Below are positions 22,893 to 32,211 of a DNA stretch of 39,702 nt, piece by piece. The stretch's first letter is position 1; every line of letters begins with the position of its first letter. Made by a program: the position numbers and the translations under genes. A model generated the notes under the pieces. It saw only the letters and a list, made by a program, of their open reading frames with translations, was not told where the DNA came from and searched no databases. Origin of the DNA: Blastocatellia bacterium (GTDB lineage: Bacteria; Acidobacteriota; Blastocatellia; UBA7656; JADIYM01); contig JAJTWZ010000038.1 of NCBI GenBank assembly GCA_021463145.1, forward strand, positions 1-39,702, in the 5' to 3' direction.

Positions 22893-23741
22893 ATGGTACT
22901 GCAGGTTGATTTCACTTCCGACGAAGCGCCGGAACGATTGGCGCAGTCGATTCGCGAGACTGGATTCGCGGTGATTACGGAGCATCCGATTCCGTGGGAG
23001 CTCGTCGCGTCGACGTACGAAGAGTGGGCGAGCTTTTTCGCGAGTGAAGTCAAGCACGCGTATCCGTTCCAGGAGGCGGTCGAGGGGCAGTGGGGCTACT
23101 TCCCGTTCAGATCCGAGAATGCGAAGGACAGCGGTCTCAAGGACCTCAAGGAGTTCTACCACGTCTACAAGTGGGCGCCGCTTCCGGCGGGCGTGTCGGA
23201 GAACACGCGCGCGCTGCACTCCGAACTGGAGCGGCTCGCCGGAACGATACTGGGCTGGATCGAAGACAACACGCCGCCGGGTATCCGCACCGGGTTCAGC
23301 GAGCCGCTTCGTGAAATGATCGAAGGCAGCCAGCGGACGCTCTTCAGGATTCTGCATTACCCGCCGATCGTCGAGGACGCCGAGCCCGGCGCCGTGCGTT
23401 CGGCCGCACACGAAGACATCAACCTGCTCACGCTGCTTCCAGCGGGCACGGCGCCGGGGCTGCAGGTGCTCGACACGTCGGGTTCCTGGCACGAGGTCGC
23501 CTGCGATCCGGCGGCGATCATCGTGAACGCCGGGGACATGCTCCAGATGGCAAGCGGGGGGTTCTATCGATCGACGACGCACCGTGTGGTGAATCCCGTG
23601 GGGGATGCATCGCGTGAGCCGCGATACTCGATGCCGCTCTTCCTGCATCCGAGGCCCGAAGTGCGGCTGTCTTCCAGTCACACTGCCGGGACGTATCTGG
23701 ACGAACGATTGCGGGAGATTGGACTCAAGACGGCGGATTGA
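22893..23741 (+). CDS. 2-oxoglutarate/Fe(II)-dependent oxygenase, isopenicillin N synthase-like
   Basis: A 282-residue cytoplasmic non-heme iron oxygenase of the isopenicillin N synthase-like (DIOX) family, which couples 2-oxoglutarate decarboxylation to oxidation of a substrate. The facial triad is visible as A-H-E-D in RSAAHEDINLLTLL (His and Asp) and the distal His in RSTTHRVVNP. The Arg-x-Ser that binds 2-oxoglutarate is in EPRYSMPLFLHP. The N-terminal part (ETGFAVITEHPIP, WASFFASE) is the usual DIOX_N segment. The ATG at 22893 has AAGGAG five bases upstream; an earlier ATG at 22830 lies upstream of the promoter. The substrate is unknown; relatives act on amino acids, ethylene precursors or secondary metabolites. 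Confidence 0.85.
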   Translation: MVLQVDFTSDEAPERLAQSIRETGFAVITEHPIPWELVASTYEEWASFFASEVKHAYPFQEAVEGQWGYFPFRSENAKDSGLKDLKEFYHVYKWAPLPAGVSENTRALHSELERLAGTILGWIEDNTPPGIRTGFSEPLREMIEGSQRTLFRILHYPPIVEDAEPGAVRSAAHEDINLLTLLPAGTAPGLQVLDTSGSWHEVACDPAAIIVNAGDMLQMASGGFYRSTTHRVVNPVGDASREPRYSMPLFLHPRPEVRLSSSHTAGTYLDERLREIGLKTAD

Positions 23742-24166
23742 CGGAGTTCGCCGAAGATACAGCCGGCGGGTCCGGCGGACGCTCTGGCTTTCGGCCGGCC
23801 CCGCCACCGGATCGGTCCAAATTCCGAGGCCGGCCCGTCGCCGTCGCTCCGGGTACGATTCCTAGGAGCAATGGTCGCATCGGAATCGCGTGCTCGACAC
23901 GTTGCGAGTTCACGGCCGTGCCAACTGCGCCCGGCCATACAACCGTCGCTGCTTGGCGAGAAGCGGGAATCTCACCTGAAGCTCGAGCGGCGACGCGTCC
24001 TTCGACTACCCACAAAACTCGCTCGAGCTCTGCCCACAGGCCGACTTTCCGACTCTCCGAAAACCAGCTTCAACAGAAGTCACGGTTAAGTCATTGCGCA
24101 TGTCTCTCATACACAACTACTTACGGCAGATATGCGTGGTTTGTGAAAAACAATGCAATATTTGAT
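23742..24166. other. long intergenic stretch before the respiratory operon
   Basis: Part of a 704-bp gap between the oxygenase stop and ctaAB. The open frame at 23738-24175 has no ribosome binding site or recognisable domain and I do not call it. From about 24060 the sequence turns AT-rich, unlike its surroundings, and leads into the promoter at 24167-24195. Confidence 0.5.
23765..23805 (+). terminator. hairpin after the 2OG oxygenase gene
   Basis: GGCGGGTCCGG (23765-23775) pairs with CCGGCCCCGCC (23795-23805) with one mismatch and a 19-base loop, 23 bases after the stop. No T tract. Confidence 0.4.
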
Positions 24167-24195
24167 TTGAACTAATTCGCGCTCTGCGCTATAAC
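24167..24195 (+). promoter_or_regulatory. strong sigma70-like promoter of the respiratory operon
   Basis: TTGAAC (24167-24172), exactly 17 bases, TATAAC (24190-24195): the best promoter match in the window. Transcription would start near 24202 and leave a leader of about 245 bases before ctaAB. A second, weaker candidate lies in the leader: TTGCGC (24272-24277), 16 bases, TACGCT (24294-24299). Confidence 0.65.
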
Positions 24196-24205
24196 GTTCG
24201 CGCTC
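24176..24205 (+). repeat. 9-bp direct repeats flanking the -10 box, possible operator
   Basis: TTCGCGCTC occurs at 24176-24184 and again at 24197-24205, 21 bases apart (two helical turns), on either side of the TATAAC box. Direct repeats at this spacing suit a dimeric regulator binding one face of the DNA. The regulator is unknown. Confidence 0.5.
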
Positions 24206-24445
24206 AAGGGTAGTCCTATTAGGTTGATAAAGAGCGCGGCCGGCCCCACAGACCGTTGCTTTGTGATCGGGTTGCGCAAAATCCACCGGCAGTTACGCTG
24301 GATCGAACGATCCGGTACCGGAGACGGAACCCTTCTTCTTTCAAATATTTGCATTCATTGGCCAGTGGTACGGCCTTGATTCCCGGTTCGAAGCGGCTCG
24401 CAGTCGCAGTCGCAAGTGCTCCTGGCACCAAAACCGCTCCGAAGC
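24206..24445 (+). other. palindrome-rich 5' leader of the respiratory operon
   Basis: The leader carries several perfect palindromes: GGCCGGCC (24238-24245), GGATCG-AA-CGATCC (24300-24313), TCCGGTACCGGA (24311-24322, overlapping the previous one) and CAAATATTTG (24342-24351). They could be protein sites or short RNA hairpins. I recognise no known riboswitch and no small gene. Confidence 0.4.
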
Positions 24446-26320
24446 ATGAAGTCCAGCCTGTTGACGAAGCTCAATTTTCAGAAGTTTGCCTGGGGAGTCC
24501 TGGGATTCATGGTCCTGGTGATTGTCTGGGGAGCCTTTGTCCGGGCGACTCATTCTGGCGCGGGGTGCGGCAGTCACTGGCCTCTCTGCAACGGCGAGGT
24601 CATCCCGTTCGCGCCGCGCATCGAGACCCTGATCGAGTTCGTGCATCGCGCTTCGAGCGGGCTTGCGTTCATCCTGGCCCTGGCCCTGGCCGTCTGGGCC
24701 TACCGGCGCTACGGGGCTGGCCACTCTGTATTCCGGTTCGCGCTTCTCTCGTTCTTTTTCACGCTTTCCGAAGCCCTGCTTGGCGCCGGTCTGGTGCTGT
24801 TCGAACTGGTGGCGAGCGATCGATCCGGTGCGCGCGCCGTGATGATGCCGCTCCACCTGATCAACACTTTCCTGCTTCTGGGATCCCTGACGATCACGGC
24901 CTGGTCCGCTTCGACTGGACGCGCGTTCAGATTTCGCAGTCAGGGAGCGGTTGGATGGGCCATTGGCGTTGCGATCGCCTCGACTGCGCTGCTGGCTGCG
25001 ACCGGCGCAATCGCCGCACTTGGCGACACTCTCTTTCCCGCAACGAGTCTCCAGGACGGCGTCCTGCAGGATCTCAGCCCTACGGCGCATTTCCTCGTCC
25101 GGCTTCGGCCGCTGCATCCACTCGTTGCCGGATCGGTCGGACTCTACCTGCTTCTGTTCGCCGGCCTCCTCGTGCACTTCCGGCCGTCGCCGCAGGTGCG
25201 CCGGATGGCACGCGTAATGATCGGACTCTTCGGTCTCCAGATGCTGGTGGGCCTGGTGAACCTAGTTCTGCTGGCGCCGGTCGCCATGCAACTCATCCAC
25301 CTGTTCCTGGCGGACGTCGTCTGGGTTGCGCTGGTCCTGATCATCATCGAAGCCTGCTCCGTCGGCGTCGAGCACATCGAGAACCGGAACTACACTCCCG
25401 CTGCCGGGGCGCTCGAGGCCAGCGCGGTCGAACCGACCTGGCGCGCCTACATCGCTCTGACCAAGCCGCGCGTAATCAGCCTGCTCCTCTTCACGACTCT
25501 CACCGCGATGGTGATCGCGGCCGGAGGCTGGCCAGGGACCCTGCTATTCCTCGCGGTTGCAATCGGCGGCTACATGTCCGCCGGATCGGCAAACGCGATC
25601 AACATGGTCATCGATCGCGACATTGATATCCGGATGGAGCGAACCGCTAAGCGTCCGACCGTCACCCGGCAGATCTCTTCGCGGAATGCACTTCTGTTCG
25701 CTTACACGCTGGCTGGACTGTCGTTCCTGATTCTGTGGCTGGCTGCCAACATGCTGACCGCGATGCTGGCGCTCGCGGGGCTCGTCTGCTACGTCATCGT
25801 CTACACGCTCTATTTGAAACGCCGAAGCTGGAACAACATCGTCATCGGCGGTGCGGCTGGCGCGTTCCCGCCGCTCGTAGGCTGGGCCGCGGTCACGGGC
25901 GATCTCAACTGGTTCGCCTGGTGCCTGTTCTGGATCATTTTCCTCTGGACACCGGTTCACTTCTGGGCGCTTGCGCTGCTCATCAAGGACGATTACGCGA
26001 AGGCCGGCGTGCCGATGCTGCCAGTTGTTCACGGTGAACGGGTCACGGTAATCCAGATCGTCCTTTACGCCGTCCTCACGGCCGCAATTTCGGCAATGCC
26101 GCTGGTTCTTGGCGAGGTCGGCCGAATCTACCTGGTGGCCGCGTTCGCGCTTAACGCGGTGCTGCTTTTGCGAAGCATGCAGTTGTTCCAGACGCCTGAC
26201 CGTCCGCACGCGAGCTCGCTCTTCAAGTTCTCGATGACCTATCTGTTTCTGCTGTTCCTCGCAATGGCAATCGACCGTTCCTATGTCTCGGCGGCCACGG
26301 CGGCCGTTCTCGGTCAGTGA
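24446..26320 (+). CDS. ctaAB: fused heme A synthase / heme O synthase (CtaA-CtaB)
   Basis: A 624-residue membrane protein that joins both steps of heme A formation. Residues about 1-310 are CtaA/Cox15 (oxidises the heme O methyl group). They have the Cys pair in G-C-G-S-H-W-P-L-C and four heme-ligand His in [26 protein letters not shown] and QLIHLFLAD. Residues about 330-615 are CtaB/Cox10 (farnesylates heme B). They have the prenyl-diphosphate motif N-M-V-I-D-R-D-I-D near 387 with M-E-R-T-A-K-R-P after it, and [15 protein letters not shown] near 468. About 16 helices in total. The start at 24446 has only a weak purine run; a GTG at 24416 is less likely. First gene of the operon; it supplies heme A to the downstream oxidase. 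Confidence 0.95.
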   Translation: MKSSLLTKLNFQKFAWGVLGFMVLVIVWGAFVRATHSGAGCGSHWPLCNGEVIPFAPRIETLIEFVHRASSGLAFILALALAVWAYRRYGAGHSVFRFALLSFFFTLSEALLGAGLVLFELVASDRSGARAVMMPLHLINTFLLLGSLTITAWSASTGRAFRFRSQGAVGWAIGVAIASTALLAATGAIAALGDTLFPATSLQDGVLQDLSPTAHFLVRLRPLHPLVAGSVGLYLLLFAGLLVHFRPSPQVRRMARVMIGLFGLQMLVGLVNLVLLAPVAMQLIHLFLADVVWVALVLIIIEACSVGVEHIENRNYTPAAGALEASAVEPTWRAYIALTKPRVISLLLFTTLTAMVIAAGGWPGTLLFLAVAIGGYMSAGSANAINMVIDRDIDIRMERTAKRPTVTRQISSRNALLFAYTLAGLSFLILWLAANMLTAMLALAGLVCYVIVYTLYLKRRSWNNIVIGGAAGAFPPLVGWAAVTGDLNWFAWCLFWIIFLWTPVHFWALALLIKDDYAKAGVPMLPVVHGERVTVIQIVLYAVLTAAISAMPLVLGEVGRIYLVAAFALNAVLLLRSMQLFQTPDRPHASSLFKFSMTYLFLLFLAMAIDRSYVSAATAAVLGQ

Positions 26321-26341
26321 TCCACTCTCAAGGATTTCGCG

Positions 26342-27001
26342 ATGGCTCAGATTTTCCATCACAGCGCCAACACCCTGGCCCGGACGAGCATTCTGCTCGG
26401 CATCCTCGGAGCCGGTTCCGTCCTGGGGGTAATGGTGATGTTCTTCTATTCGTCGGCGGTCACCGGTGTCGGTGAAGTTCGCGAGCAGCCCGTTCCCTTC
26501 AGCCACGCTCACCACGTCGGCGGCGAAGGGATCGACTGCCGCTACTGTCACACCTCCGTCGAAAGCGAAGCGTCGGCCGGCATGCCGTCCACCAAGACCT
26601 GTATGACCTGCCACTCGCAGATCTGGAAGGACTCGCCTCTGCTCGAGCCGGTTCGCGCAAGTCTCAGGTCGGATCGCTCCCTTCCCTGGGTTCGTGTTCA
26701 CGACACGCCGGATTTCGCCTATTTCAACCATTCCATTCACGTGAACAAGGGCGTCGGCTGCTCGACCTGCCACGGCCGGCTGGATCAAATGCAGCTCACT
26801 TTCAAGACCGAGACGCTCTACATGCAGTGGTGCATCAACTGCCACCGGAATCCGACGAAGGTGCTGCGACCCCGCGACAAGGTCTTCGATCTGACCTGGG
26901 AACCTCCGCTCAACCAGGAAGAGGTCGGCGCAAGGCTCGCCAAGGAATACAACATCCCCAACCGCCAGCTCCTGACGAGCTGTTCGACGTGCCACCGATG
27001 A
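26342..27001 (+). CDS. actA: alternative complex III subunit ActA, pentaheme cytochrome c
   Basis: A 219-residue multiheme cytochrome c anchored by an N-terminal helix (about 14-36). It has exactly five heme-binding C-x-x-C-H motifs: CRYCH, CMTCH, CSTCH, CINCH and CSTCH, the last three residues from the C-terminus. Five hemes and the N-terminal anchor match ActA of alternative complex III, the quinol:electron-acceptor oxidoreductase that replaces bc1 in many bacteria. Electrons pass through it on the periplasmic side. It lies 21 bases after ctaAB, with AAGGA upstream, and overlaps actB by four bases (ATGA). Confidence 0.95.
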   Translation: MAQIFHHSANTLARTSILLGILGAGSVLGVMVMFFYSSAVTGVGEVREQPVPFSHAHHVGGEGIDCRYCHTSVESEASAGMPSTKTCMTCHSQIWKDSPLLEPVRASLRSDRSLPWVRVHDTPDFAYFNHSIHVNKGVGCSTCHGRLDQMQLTFKTETLYMQWCINCHRNPTKVLRPRDKVFDLTWEPPLNQEEVGARLAKEYNIPNRQLLTSCSTCHR

Positions 27002-30000
27002 TCACGAACGATCCAAACACCCTAACAACGGAAGCTCCCGAAGCTCGGAAGAACCTCGGAGCCGAGACGGGCAGGCGCTTCTGGCGCAGCCTCGACGAGT
27101 GGTCGAGCACGGACGACTTCAAGGCGCTCATCGAGCGGCACTTTCCGTCGCAACTCGAAGAGGTGCTCGATCCGGTCACGCGCCGATCTTTTCTCAAGGT
27201 TATGGGCGCGTCGCTTGCCTTCGCCGGAGCGACGGGTTGCAGCCCGGTTCAGCCGACCGAGTTGATCTATCCCTATGCGTCGAATCCTCCGGCGGGAATG
27301 TCACCCGGTCAACCGCTCTTTTTCGCAACGGCGATGCCTTTCGGCGGCTACGGTACCGGCGTGCTCGTCGAGAGCAACATGGGCCGGCCGACTAAAGTAG
27401 AGGGCAACGCGATGCATCCGGCCAGCCTTGGCGCGGCCGATGCTTTCATGCAGGCTTCAGTCCTATCGCTCTACGATCCCGACCGGTCTCAGTCCGTAAT
27501 GTTCAACGGCCGGACGGGATCGTGGGACGGGTTCCTGGCCGCCATGCAGCGCGAGCGGACGAAGCACCGGGAGAATGGCGGAGCCGGGCTCCGGTTCCTC
27601 ACCGGCCCACTCACTTCGCCTTCGATAGTCGCGCAGTTGCGAGCTCTTCTCGGGGCCGATCACTACCCCAACGCCAAGTGGTATCAGTACGCGCCTGTCA
27701 GTCGCGCGAACCATCACGCAGCGTCGAAGGAAGCGCTCGGGGGCGCGTTCGACTTCGTCTACGACCTCGCCAAGGCCGACGTTGTCGTGTCGATCGACTC
27801 CAACTTCCTCGTTGAAGGTCCGGGACATCTCGCTTACGCTCGGCAGTTCGCCGATCGTCGTCGCGTCTCGGACGGCAGGACCGAGATCTCCAGGCTGTAT
27901 GCGGTCGAGAGCAGCCCTACCCTTACCGGGGCAAATGCCGACCATCGCCTGCGCGTGAAGCCGAGCCATGTCGAAGTCGTTGCGCGCGCAATCGCGCAGG
28001 GCGCCGGCGTAACCGCCGGGCAGGGTTCAGGACTCGACGCAGCCGCGGCCGCATGGATTACGGCCGTCTCGAAGGACCTGCTTGCGGCCAGGGGCAGGAG
28101 CGTCGTGATTGCTGGCGACACGCAACCGCCGGCCGTCCACGCGCTTGTTTTCGCGCTCAATCAGGCTCTTGGGAACGTCGGAACTACCGTCAGAGTCATT
28201 CCCGCGGTCGAAGCCCAGCCGGTGGATCACACTGCCCAACTCGTGGAACTCACCAACGAGATGGAAGCTGGCGCCGTCGACATGCTCGTGATGTTCGGCG
28301 TGAACCCGTTCTACGACGCGCCCGCCGATGTCGCGTTCGCAGCGGCGATGCAGGGCAAGGTCCGGCTTCGCGTACACCTGGGCGAGTCGTACGACGAGAC
28401 CGGGTTCCTCAGCAACTGGCACGTGAATGCGGCTCATTACCTGGAGTCGTGGGGCGATGTGGTGTCCTACGATGGAACGGTATCGATCATGCAGCCGCTC
28501 ATCGCGCCGTTGTACGACGGCAAGACACCGCAGGAAGTTCTGAACGCGCTGATGGGGCAAGGCGGAAGACCGGTTTACGATCTCGTCAGGGAGCACTGGA
28601 CGGCAACGGTCAAGTTGCCGACGCCGGCCGAGTTCGATGTGTTCTGGCAGAAGTCCCTCAACGATGGCCGCGTGACTCTCCCAAGCGAGACTCCAGCGCA
28701 GGTCGTCGCGGCCACACTCGGCGCTCCGGCCCCGGCCGCGTCGGGTCAGGCAGCCACCACGGCCGTACGGCCCGTAGCAGCGCCGGTGTCTGCGCCTGCC
28801 GCACCGGCGGTGAATCCCGCGATCTTTGCCCAGCCGCTGGCCCCATCCGGCGATTCGCTCGAGATCGCCTTCCGGCCCGATCCGTGCCTGTGGGACGGCA
28901 GCCTTGCGAACAACGGCTGGCTGCAGGAGTTGCCGAAGCCGCTCACGAAGCTCACGTGGGACAACGCGGCGATCATGGGAATCCGGACGGCCGAACGCTT
29001 CGGACTCGTCGACGGCGCAGTCGTGGAGCTCGGACTCGGCGGCAGGAAGGTCACGGCTCCAGCTCGAGTGCTTGCGGGCCACCCTGAGGGCTTCGTCACG
29101 TTGCACCTCGGATTCGGCCGCGAGCGCGCGGGCAGCGTGGGCAATGGCGTCGGCGCCAACGCTTATGCGCTGCGCACGGCATCGGCTCTCTGGCTCGCGA
29201 GTGGGTTGGAAGTCCGGCCAACCGGCGAGCACTACGACCTCGCCGTCACCGAACACCACAATATGATTTCCGCTGGCTCGCACGCCGATGAGGCGGGCTC
29301 GCTCAGCGACCACTATGCAGGCGGTAACGAGACCGTCGGAGCCGGACCGGCCTACGTAGACGGCCAGCGAGGCCGCGAGCTCTATCGAGTTGCCACGATG
29401 CAGGAGTTCCTTGCCGACCCGCTCGTCTTCCAGGGCGGCGGCGGCCACGGCGCATCGGCCGAGGGCGGTCACGAAGGTGGCGGCTCTCATCACCCGTCCA
29501 TGCTCGACCGGCAGTTCGAGTACAAGAATAACAAGTGGGCGATGTCGATCGATACGCAGGCCTGCATTGGTTGCAACGCGTGTGTCGTCGCTTGCCAGTC
29601 CGAGAACAATATTCCGGTTGTCGGAAAGGCGCAGGTTCTCGTCAACCGGGAGATGCACTGGCTGCGAATCGATACTTACTTCGAAGGCAATGTCGAAGAT
29701 CCCGCGACCTACTTCCAGCCCGTGCCCTGTCAGCAGTGCGAGAACGCACCCTGCGAGACCGTGTGCCCAGTTGGCGCAACGGTTCACAGCGAGGAAGGCC
29801 TCAACGACATGGTCTACAACCGCTGCGTCGGCACGCGGTACTGCTCCAACAACTGTCCGTTCAAGGTCCGGCGCTACAACTTCATCAAGTACTCGGATCA
29901 GAGCCCGCTTGCGCAACTTCGCGCCAATCCGAACGTCACGATCCGTGCCCGAGGCGTGATGGAGAAGTGCACCTACTGCGTCCAGCGGATCTGGCGGGCA

Positions 30001-30237
30001 CGGATCGCGTCCGAGATCGAGAACCGCCCGGTTCGCGACGGCGAGATCCGGACCGCGTGCCAGCAGACCTGCCCGACTGACGCCATCGTCTTCGGCAACG
30101 CCAACGACCACGAGAGTCGTGTCGTGAAACTAAAGGCCACGAAGCTCAACTACACGTTGCTCGACGAGCTGAACGTGTTCCCGAGAACGAGCTATCTCGG
30201 TCGCGTAACCAACCCCAATCCCGAGCTCGAGGCGTAA
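26998..30237 (+). CDS. actB: alternative complex III subunit ActB, iron-sulfur molybdopterin-like protein
   Basis: A 1079-residue periplasmic subunit. It carries an internal Tat-type signal, R62-R-S-F-L-K-V-M-G followed by a hydrophobic run to C81, after a 60-residue extension, as in other ActB and related extended-Tat proteins. The middle (about 90-800) is a molybdopterin-oxidoreductase-like fold that in known ActB lacks the cofactor. A Pro/Ala-rich linker lies near 575-605. The C-terminal part has four ferredoxin-like cysteine clusters: CIGCNACVVAC near 856, CQQCENAPCETVC, CVGTRYCSNNC, and CTYC with a later CQQTC. These fit the iron-sulfur relay known for ActB. The start overlaps actA by four bases; there is a seven-base gap to actC. 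Confidence 0.95.
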   Translation: MITNDPNTLTTEAPEARKNLGAETGRRFWRSLDEWSSTDDFKALIERHFPSQLEEVLDPVTRRSFLKVMGASLAFAGATGCSPVQPTELIYPYASNPPAGMSPGQPLFFATAMPFGGYGTGVLVESNMGRPTKVEGNAMHPASLGAADAFMQASVLSLYDPDRSQSVMFNGRTGSWDGFLAAMQRERTKHRENGGAGLRFLTGPLTSPSIVAQLRALLGADHYPNAKWYQYAPVSRANHHAASKEALGGAFDFVYDLAKADVVVSIDSNFLVEGPGHLAYARQFADRRRVSDGRTEISRLYAVESSPTLTGANADHRLRVKPSHVEVVARAIAQGAGVTAGQGSGLDAAAAAWITAVSKDLLAARGRSVVIAGDTQPPAVHALVFALNQALGNVGTTVRVIPAVEAQPVDHTAQLVELTNEMEAGAVDMLVMFGVNPFYDAPADVAFAAAMQGKVRLRVHLGESYDETGFLSNWHVNAAHYLESWGDVVSYDGTVSIMQPLIAPLYDGKTPQEVLNALMGQGGRPVYDLVREHWTATVKLPTPAEFDVFWQKSLNDGRVTLPSETPAQVVAATLGAPAPAASGQAATTAVRPVAAPVSAPAAPAVNPAIFAQPLAPSGDSLEIAFRPDPCLWDGSLANNGWLQELPKPLTKLTWDNAAIMGIRTAERFGLVDGAVVELGLGGRKVTAPARVLAGHPEGFVTLHLGFGRERAGSVGNGVGANAYALRTASALWLASGLEVRPTGEHYDLAVTEHHNMISAGSHADEAGSLSDHYAGGNETVGAGPAYVDGQRGRELYRVATMQEFLADPLVFQGGGGHGASAEGGHEGGGSHHPSMLDRQFEYKNNKWAMSIDTQACIGCNACVVACQSENNIPVVGKAQVLVNREMHWLRIDTYFEGNVEDPATYFQPVPCQQCENAPCETVCPVGATVHSEEGLNDMVYNRCVGTRYCSNNCPFKVRRYNFIKYSDQSPLAQLRANPNVTIRARGVMEKCTYCVQRIWRARIASEIENRPVRDGEIRTACQQTCPTDAIVFGNANDHESRVVKLKATKLNYTLLDELNVFPRTSYLGRVTNPNPELEA

Positions 30238-30244
30238 CCGAGTT

Positions 30245-31660
30245 ATGTCAGAACAGTCATTAACGAAGACGGCGGATCCGGCGGAGTTCGTGCCGGTAAT
30301 CGCTCCGGGCAACACGTATCGAACGATCAGCGATCGCATTGCCGACATCGTTCTTTCGAAGGACATCAAGCTCGGCTGGGCGTTCGGGCTCCTGATCTCG
30401 TTCGGCTTGCTCAACGTGTTCGCGATTGCCGCCACCTACCTGATCTACATGGGTCCCGGTATCTGGGGCATCAATCAGCCGGTCGGTTGGGGATTCGCGA
30501 TCGTCAATTTCGTCTGGTGGATCGGAATCGGCCACGCCGGTACGCTCATTTCGGCGATTCTGCTTCTGCTCAAGCAGGACTGGCGCAACTCGATCAACCG
30601 TTTCTCCGAAGCGATGACGCTGTTCGCGGTGGCTTGCGCGGGCCTTTTCCCGGTGCTTCACCTTGGGCGTCCATGGCTTGCCTACTGGCTTTCGCCGTAT
30701 CCGAATACCTTTGGATACTGGCCGAACTTCCGCAGCCCGCTGGTCTGGGACTTCTTCGCGGTTTCCACGTACGGAACGGTTTCGTTGCTGTTCTGGTTCG
30801 TCGGCCTGATCCCCGACCTGGCGACCTTGCGCGACCGTGCCGGGAACGTCTGGTTCCGTCGCATCTACGGACTGCTCGCAATGGGTTGGCGAGGGTCGGC
30901 GCGACACTGGCACAACTACGAAATGGCCTACCTGCTGCTCGCCGGCATGTCGACGCCACTCGTGCTTTCCGTGCACTCGATCGTTTCGTTCGACTTCGCG
31001 GTATCGATCCTTCCGGGCTGGCACTCCACGATCTTTCCGCCTTATTTCGTCGCTGGCGCGGTGTACGCCGGGTTCGCAATGGTGCTCGCGATCGCCATCC
31101 CGTTCCGGAAGTTCTACAAGCTCCAGGACTTCATCACGATGAAGCACGTCGACATGATGTGCAAAGTCATGCTCTCGACCGGCTTGATCGTCGGCTACGG
31201 CTACCTGATGGAGGTCTTCTTCGGCTGGTACAGCGCGAACAAGTACGAGCGTTACATGACCTGGAACCGCATGTTCGGCCCATACTGGTGGTCGTACTGG
31301 TCGCTCATCCTGACCAATGTCGCGATTCCGCAGGTCCTCTGGCTCCGCAAGCTTCGTTACAACCTGCCGCTGGTTTTCATCGTGTGCATGTCGATCAGCA
31401 TTGGAATGTGGCTCGAGCGTTTCGTCATCGTCATCACGAGCCTCCATCGCGACTACGTGCCTTCGTCGTGGGGAATGTATTACCCGACGGTGTGGGACTG
31501 GGCCACGTACATCGGCACGATCGGCCTCTTCTTCACGCTGCTGTTCCTCTTCATCCGGTTCCTGCCGGCCATCAACATCTTCGAGATGAAGCACCTGCTG
31601 CGACACAAGGAGCACGAAGCCCACGGGCTCGCGCATCATCCGTCCGAGGGAGGCCACTGA
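30245..31660 (+). CDS. actC: alternative complex III subunit ActC, NrfD-like quinol-site protein
   Basis: A 471-residue integral membrane protein of the NrfD/PsrC family with about ten helices. In alternative complex III, ActC carries the quinol-oxidising site facing ActB and may take part in proton movement. Typical segments are W-W-I-G-I-G-H-A-G-T-L-I-S near residue 97, F-P-V-L-H-L-G-R-P-W near 138, and AYLLLAGMSTPLVLSVHSIV near 225. It ends in a His-rich tail. The Shine-Dalgarno is poor, so it probably depends on coupling from actB seven bases upstream. It is followed two bases later by actD. Confidence 0.95.
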   Translation: MSEQSLTKTADPAEFVPVIAPGNTYRTISDRIADIVLSKDIKLGWAFGLLISFGLLNVFAIAATYLIYMGPGIWGINQPVGWGFAIVNFVWWIGIGHAGTLISAILLLLKQDWRNSINRFSEAMTLFAVACAGLFPVLHLGRPWLAYWLSPYPNTFGYWPNFRSPLVWDFFAVSTYGTVSLLFWFVGLIPDLATLRDRAGNVWFRRIYGLLAMGWRGSARHWHNYEMAYLLLAGMSTPLVLSVHSIVSFDFAVSILPGWHSTIFPPYFVAGAVYAGFAMVLAIAIPFRKFYKLQDFITMKHVDMMCKVMLSTGLIVGYGYLMEVFFGWYSANKYERYMTWNRMFGPYWWSYWSLILTNVAIPQVLWLRKLRYNLPLVFIVCMSISIGMWLERFVIVITSLHRDYVPSSWGMYYPTVWDWATYIGTIGLFFTLLFLFIRFLPAINIFEMKHLLRHKEHEAHGLAHHPSEGGH

Positions 31661-31662
31661 GA

Positions 31663-32211
31663 ATGCGAACCTTCGAGGAGCCCTCAGGAATTCACGGCGT
31701 AATGGCGTCGTTCTCCGATGTCGATTCCCTGGTATCGGCCGTTGGAAGCGCTCGCGAAGCCGGCTACGAGAAGCTCGACGCTTACTCGCCATTCCCGGTC
31801 GACGGACTGAGCGACGTAATGGATCTCAAGCCGTCGAAGATGCCGATCATCGTGCTGACAGGCGCTTTGATGGGCCTCGCGAGCGGCGTGGGGATGCAGT
31901 ACTGGATGGAAGTCATCGATTATCCGAAGAACATCGGCGGGAGGCCGCTCTGGAGCTGGCCGGCTTTCGTGCCGGCCGTGTTCGAGTTGACTATCCTTCT
32001 AGGGTCGTTCGCTGCCGTCATTGGGATGCTGCTGCTGAACGGGTTGCCGATGCCTTACCACCCGGTCTTCAACGTCCCGCAGTTTCGGAAGGCGTCGCGC
32101 GACGGCTTCTTTCTCTGTATCGAGGCGGACGATCCCAATTTCGACCTTGCGACGACGCGCTCGTTTCTCGAGAAACTCAATCCAATCGGAGTCTACGATG
32201 TCGAACGCTAA
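31663..32211 (+). CDS. actD: alternative complex III subunit ActD (DUF3341)
   Basis: A 182-residue membrane subunit of the DUF3341 family with two helices (about 65-88 and 110-130). N-terminal cytoplasmic segment: SFSDVDSLVSAVGSAREAGY, then D-A-Y-S-P-F-P-V-D-G-L, the family's hallmark. Later Y-H-P-V-F-N-V-P-Q-F and a ferredoxin-like end. In solved complexes ActD packs against ActC and ActF. The ATG at 31663 lies two bases after the actC stop, with GAGGGAGG upstream. The end overlaps actE by 14 bases. Confidence 0.9.
   Translation: MRTFEEPSGIHGVMASFSDVDSLVSAVGSAREAGYEKLDAYSPFPVDGLSDVMDLKPSKMPIIVLTGALMGLASGVGMQYWMEVIDYPKNIGGRPLWSWPAFVPAVFELTILLGSFAAVIGMLLLNGLPMPYHPVFNVPQFRKASRDGFFLCIEADDPNFDLATTRSFLEKLNPIGVYDVER

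Noticed and set aside
23738-24175. 145-codon frame in the gap before ctaAB
   Set aside because: TTG start overlapping the previous gene, no domain, and it runs into the AT-rich promoter region.
24381-24400. GGTTCGAA-type sequence resembling a tRNA T-loop in the leader
   Set aside because: No acceptor stem, anticodon arm or D-arm could be folded around it.
28027-30111. Long minus-strand open frame opposite actB
   Set aside because: actB is certain from its iron-sulfur motifs; the antisense frame shows no family features.
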